Shown here: positions 32,646 to 32,898 of the stretch, in pieces | Numbering within the stretch: position 1 is the stretch's first letter | Layout: each line of letters opens with the position of its first letter | Source: Comamonadaceae bacterium | GTDB lineage: Bacteria; Pseudomonadota; Gammaproteobacteria; Burkholderiales; Burkholderiaceae_C | DNA length: 32,898 bases | Direction: 5' to 3' | Assembly (NCBI GenBank): GCA_007280205.1 | Contig: QYPX01000197.1 | Location: 1-32,898 of the forward strand | The notes under the pieces: generated by a model | Databases searched by the model: none | What the model saw: only the letters and a program-made list of their open reading frames with translations | What the model was told of the DNA's origin: nothing | Made by a program: the position numbers and the translations under genes

Positions 32646-32661
32646 GTCACCGTTTGGTAAC
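32646..32661. promoter_or_regulatory. Operator-like palindrome 3
   Basis: GTCACC-GTTT-GGTAAC, one mismatch in the left arm, plus an outer T/A pair. It ends 11 bp before the PhnD-like gene start and touches its ribosome-binding site, suggesting repression or autoregulation of that gene. Confidence 0.65.
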
Positions 32662-32672
32662 AAGGAAGCACG

Positions 32673-32898
32673 ATGTACCGATTTCTGGGGAAACTGCTTG
32701 TCGCAGCCTGGCTGGGCGCGTTTTGTCTGGCGGCGCTCGGTGCCCCCGACACGCGGATCATCCGCTTCGGCATGACGCCAGCCTTTTTGCACGATCAGCA
32801 TGCCTTGCTGGCCGAGTGGCGCGTCTATCTGGAAAAGCGCATACAGCGCCCAGTGGAGTTTGTGCAACGCGACCGTTATCGCGAGACCATGGACTTGC
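32673..32898 (+). CDS. Exported PhnD-like oxyanion-binding protein or sensor, N-terminal part (runs off the window)
   Basis: The open frame starts MYRFLGKLLVAAWLGAFCLA and continues without a stop to the last base (75 codons). Residues 1-~24 form a signal peptide or signal anchor (LAALGAPD cleavage region). Then TRIIRFGMTPAFLHDQHALL and EWRVYLEKRIQRPVEFVQRD match the first lobe of phosphonate-type periplasmic binding domains (PhnD/PF12974). Such domains occur as free binding proteins (ArxX, AioX) or as the sensing half of histidine kinases such as TtrS, next to arsenic or tetrathionate enzymes. Position, divergent from the molybdoenzyme operon, fits a ligand sensor for it. Which of the two forms it is cannot be told from this fragment. 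Confidence 0.75.
   Translation, partial: MYRFLGKLLVAAWLGAFCLAALGAPDTRIIRFGMTPAFLHDQHALLAEWRVYLEKRIQRPVEFVQRDRYRETMDL

Larger units (their letters stand above)
32354..32672. promoter_or_regulatory. Divergent regulatory region of the molybdoenzyme operon and PhnD-like gene
   Basis: A 319-bp gene-free region between divergent starts. It holds three palindromes listed separately, additional half-sites (CTAACCGGCC near 32587, TGAACCGACG at 32597), and the ribosome-binding sites AGGAGTTTCTT (minus, ahead of 32353) and AAGGAA (plus, ahead of 32673). The molybdoenzyme-proximal half (32354-32505) has no clear dyad. Confidence 0.65.

Overview
The window looks like a chromosomal piece of a GC-rich betaproteobacterium, most likely Burkholderiales and close to Comamonadaceae (Rhodoferax or Polaromonas-like). 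This is inferred from the gene set (B12-dependent IcmF, several TRAP and amidohydrolase genes, type III pantothenate kinase), the codon usage, and the abundant palindromic GTCAT..CCGGG / CCCGG..ATGAC repeats. No rRNA, tRNA, CRISPR array, integrase or transposase was seen.

Layout. 1-1206: a repeat cluster and two decayed gene fragments, a response-regulator tail and a DUF4143 ATPase with its P-loop deleted. 1267-4952: RNA-related genes slyX, dbpA and rhlE, an exported OB-fold protein, and a second repeat cluster. 4953-8737: a 55-aa ORF, a third repeat cluster, and fused isobutyryl-CoA mutase icmF, whose G-domain carries an in-frame GC-rich insertion and whose promoter has a perfect 22-bp palindrome. 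8874-12040: an NhaR-type LysR regulator divergent from a Tim44-domain gene and a TerC-universal stress protein fusion. 12092-15872: a TRAP transporter operon with an intrinsic terminator between the binding protein and the permeases. 16054-18705: rhodanese, amidase and coaX. 18722-20508: an AT-richer restriction-modification island (BglII/BstYI-family nuclease and MT-A70 methyltransferase), followed by a 3' remnant of a DUF2817 gene. 20736-24552: polyphosphate:AMP phosphotransferase, the intact DUF2817 peptidase-like gene and an M20 amidohydrolase.

24639-32898 is a molybdenum region: a cytoplasmic formate-dehydrogenase-like molybdoenzyme, two large repeat arrays that include a duplicated mobB 3' end, and a minus-strand operon. 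That operon holds a Tat-exported ArrA/TtrA-clade molybdoenzyme, a four-cluster ferredoxin subunit, a TorD-type chaperone and mobB. Divergent from it begins a truncated gene for an exported PhnD-like binding protein or sensor. The promoter region between them contains three GTTACC-N4-GGTAAC palindromes. The enzyme has both a Tat motif and a lipobox, and no NrfD-type membrane subunit is visible.

The most interesting signals are the three-operator oxyanion-respiration locus, the repeat arrays whose arms are amplified on either side of a two-hairpin core, two independent cases of duplicated gene 3' ends, the repeat insertion inside icmF, and the TerC-Usp fusion with an internal ribosome-binding site.
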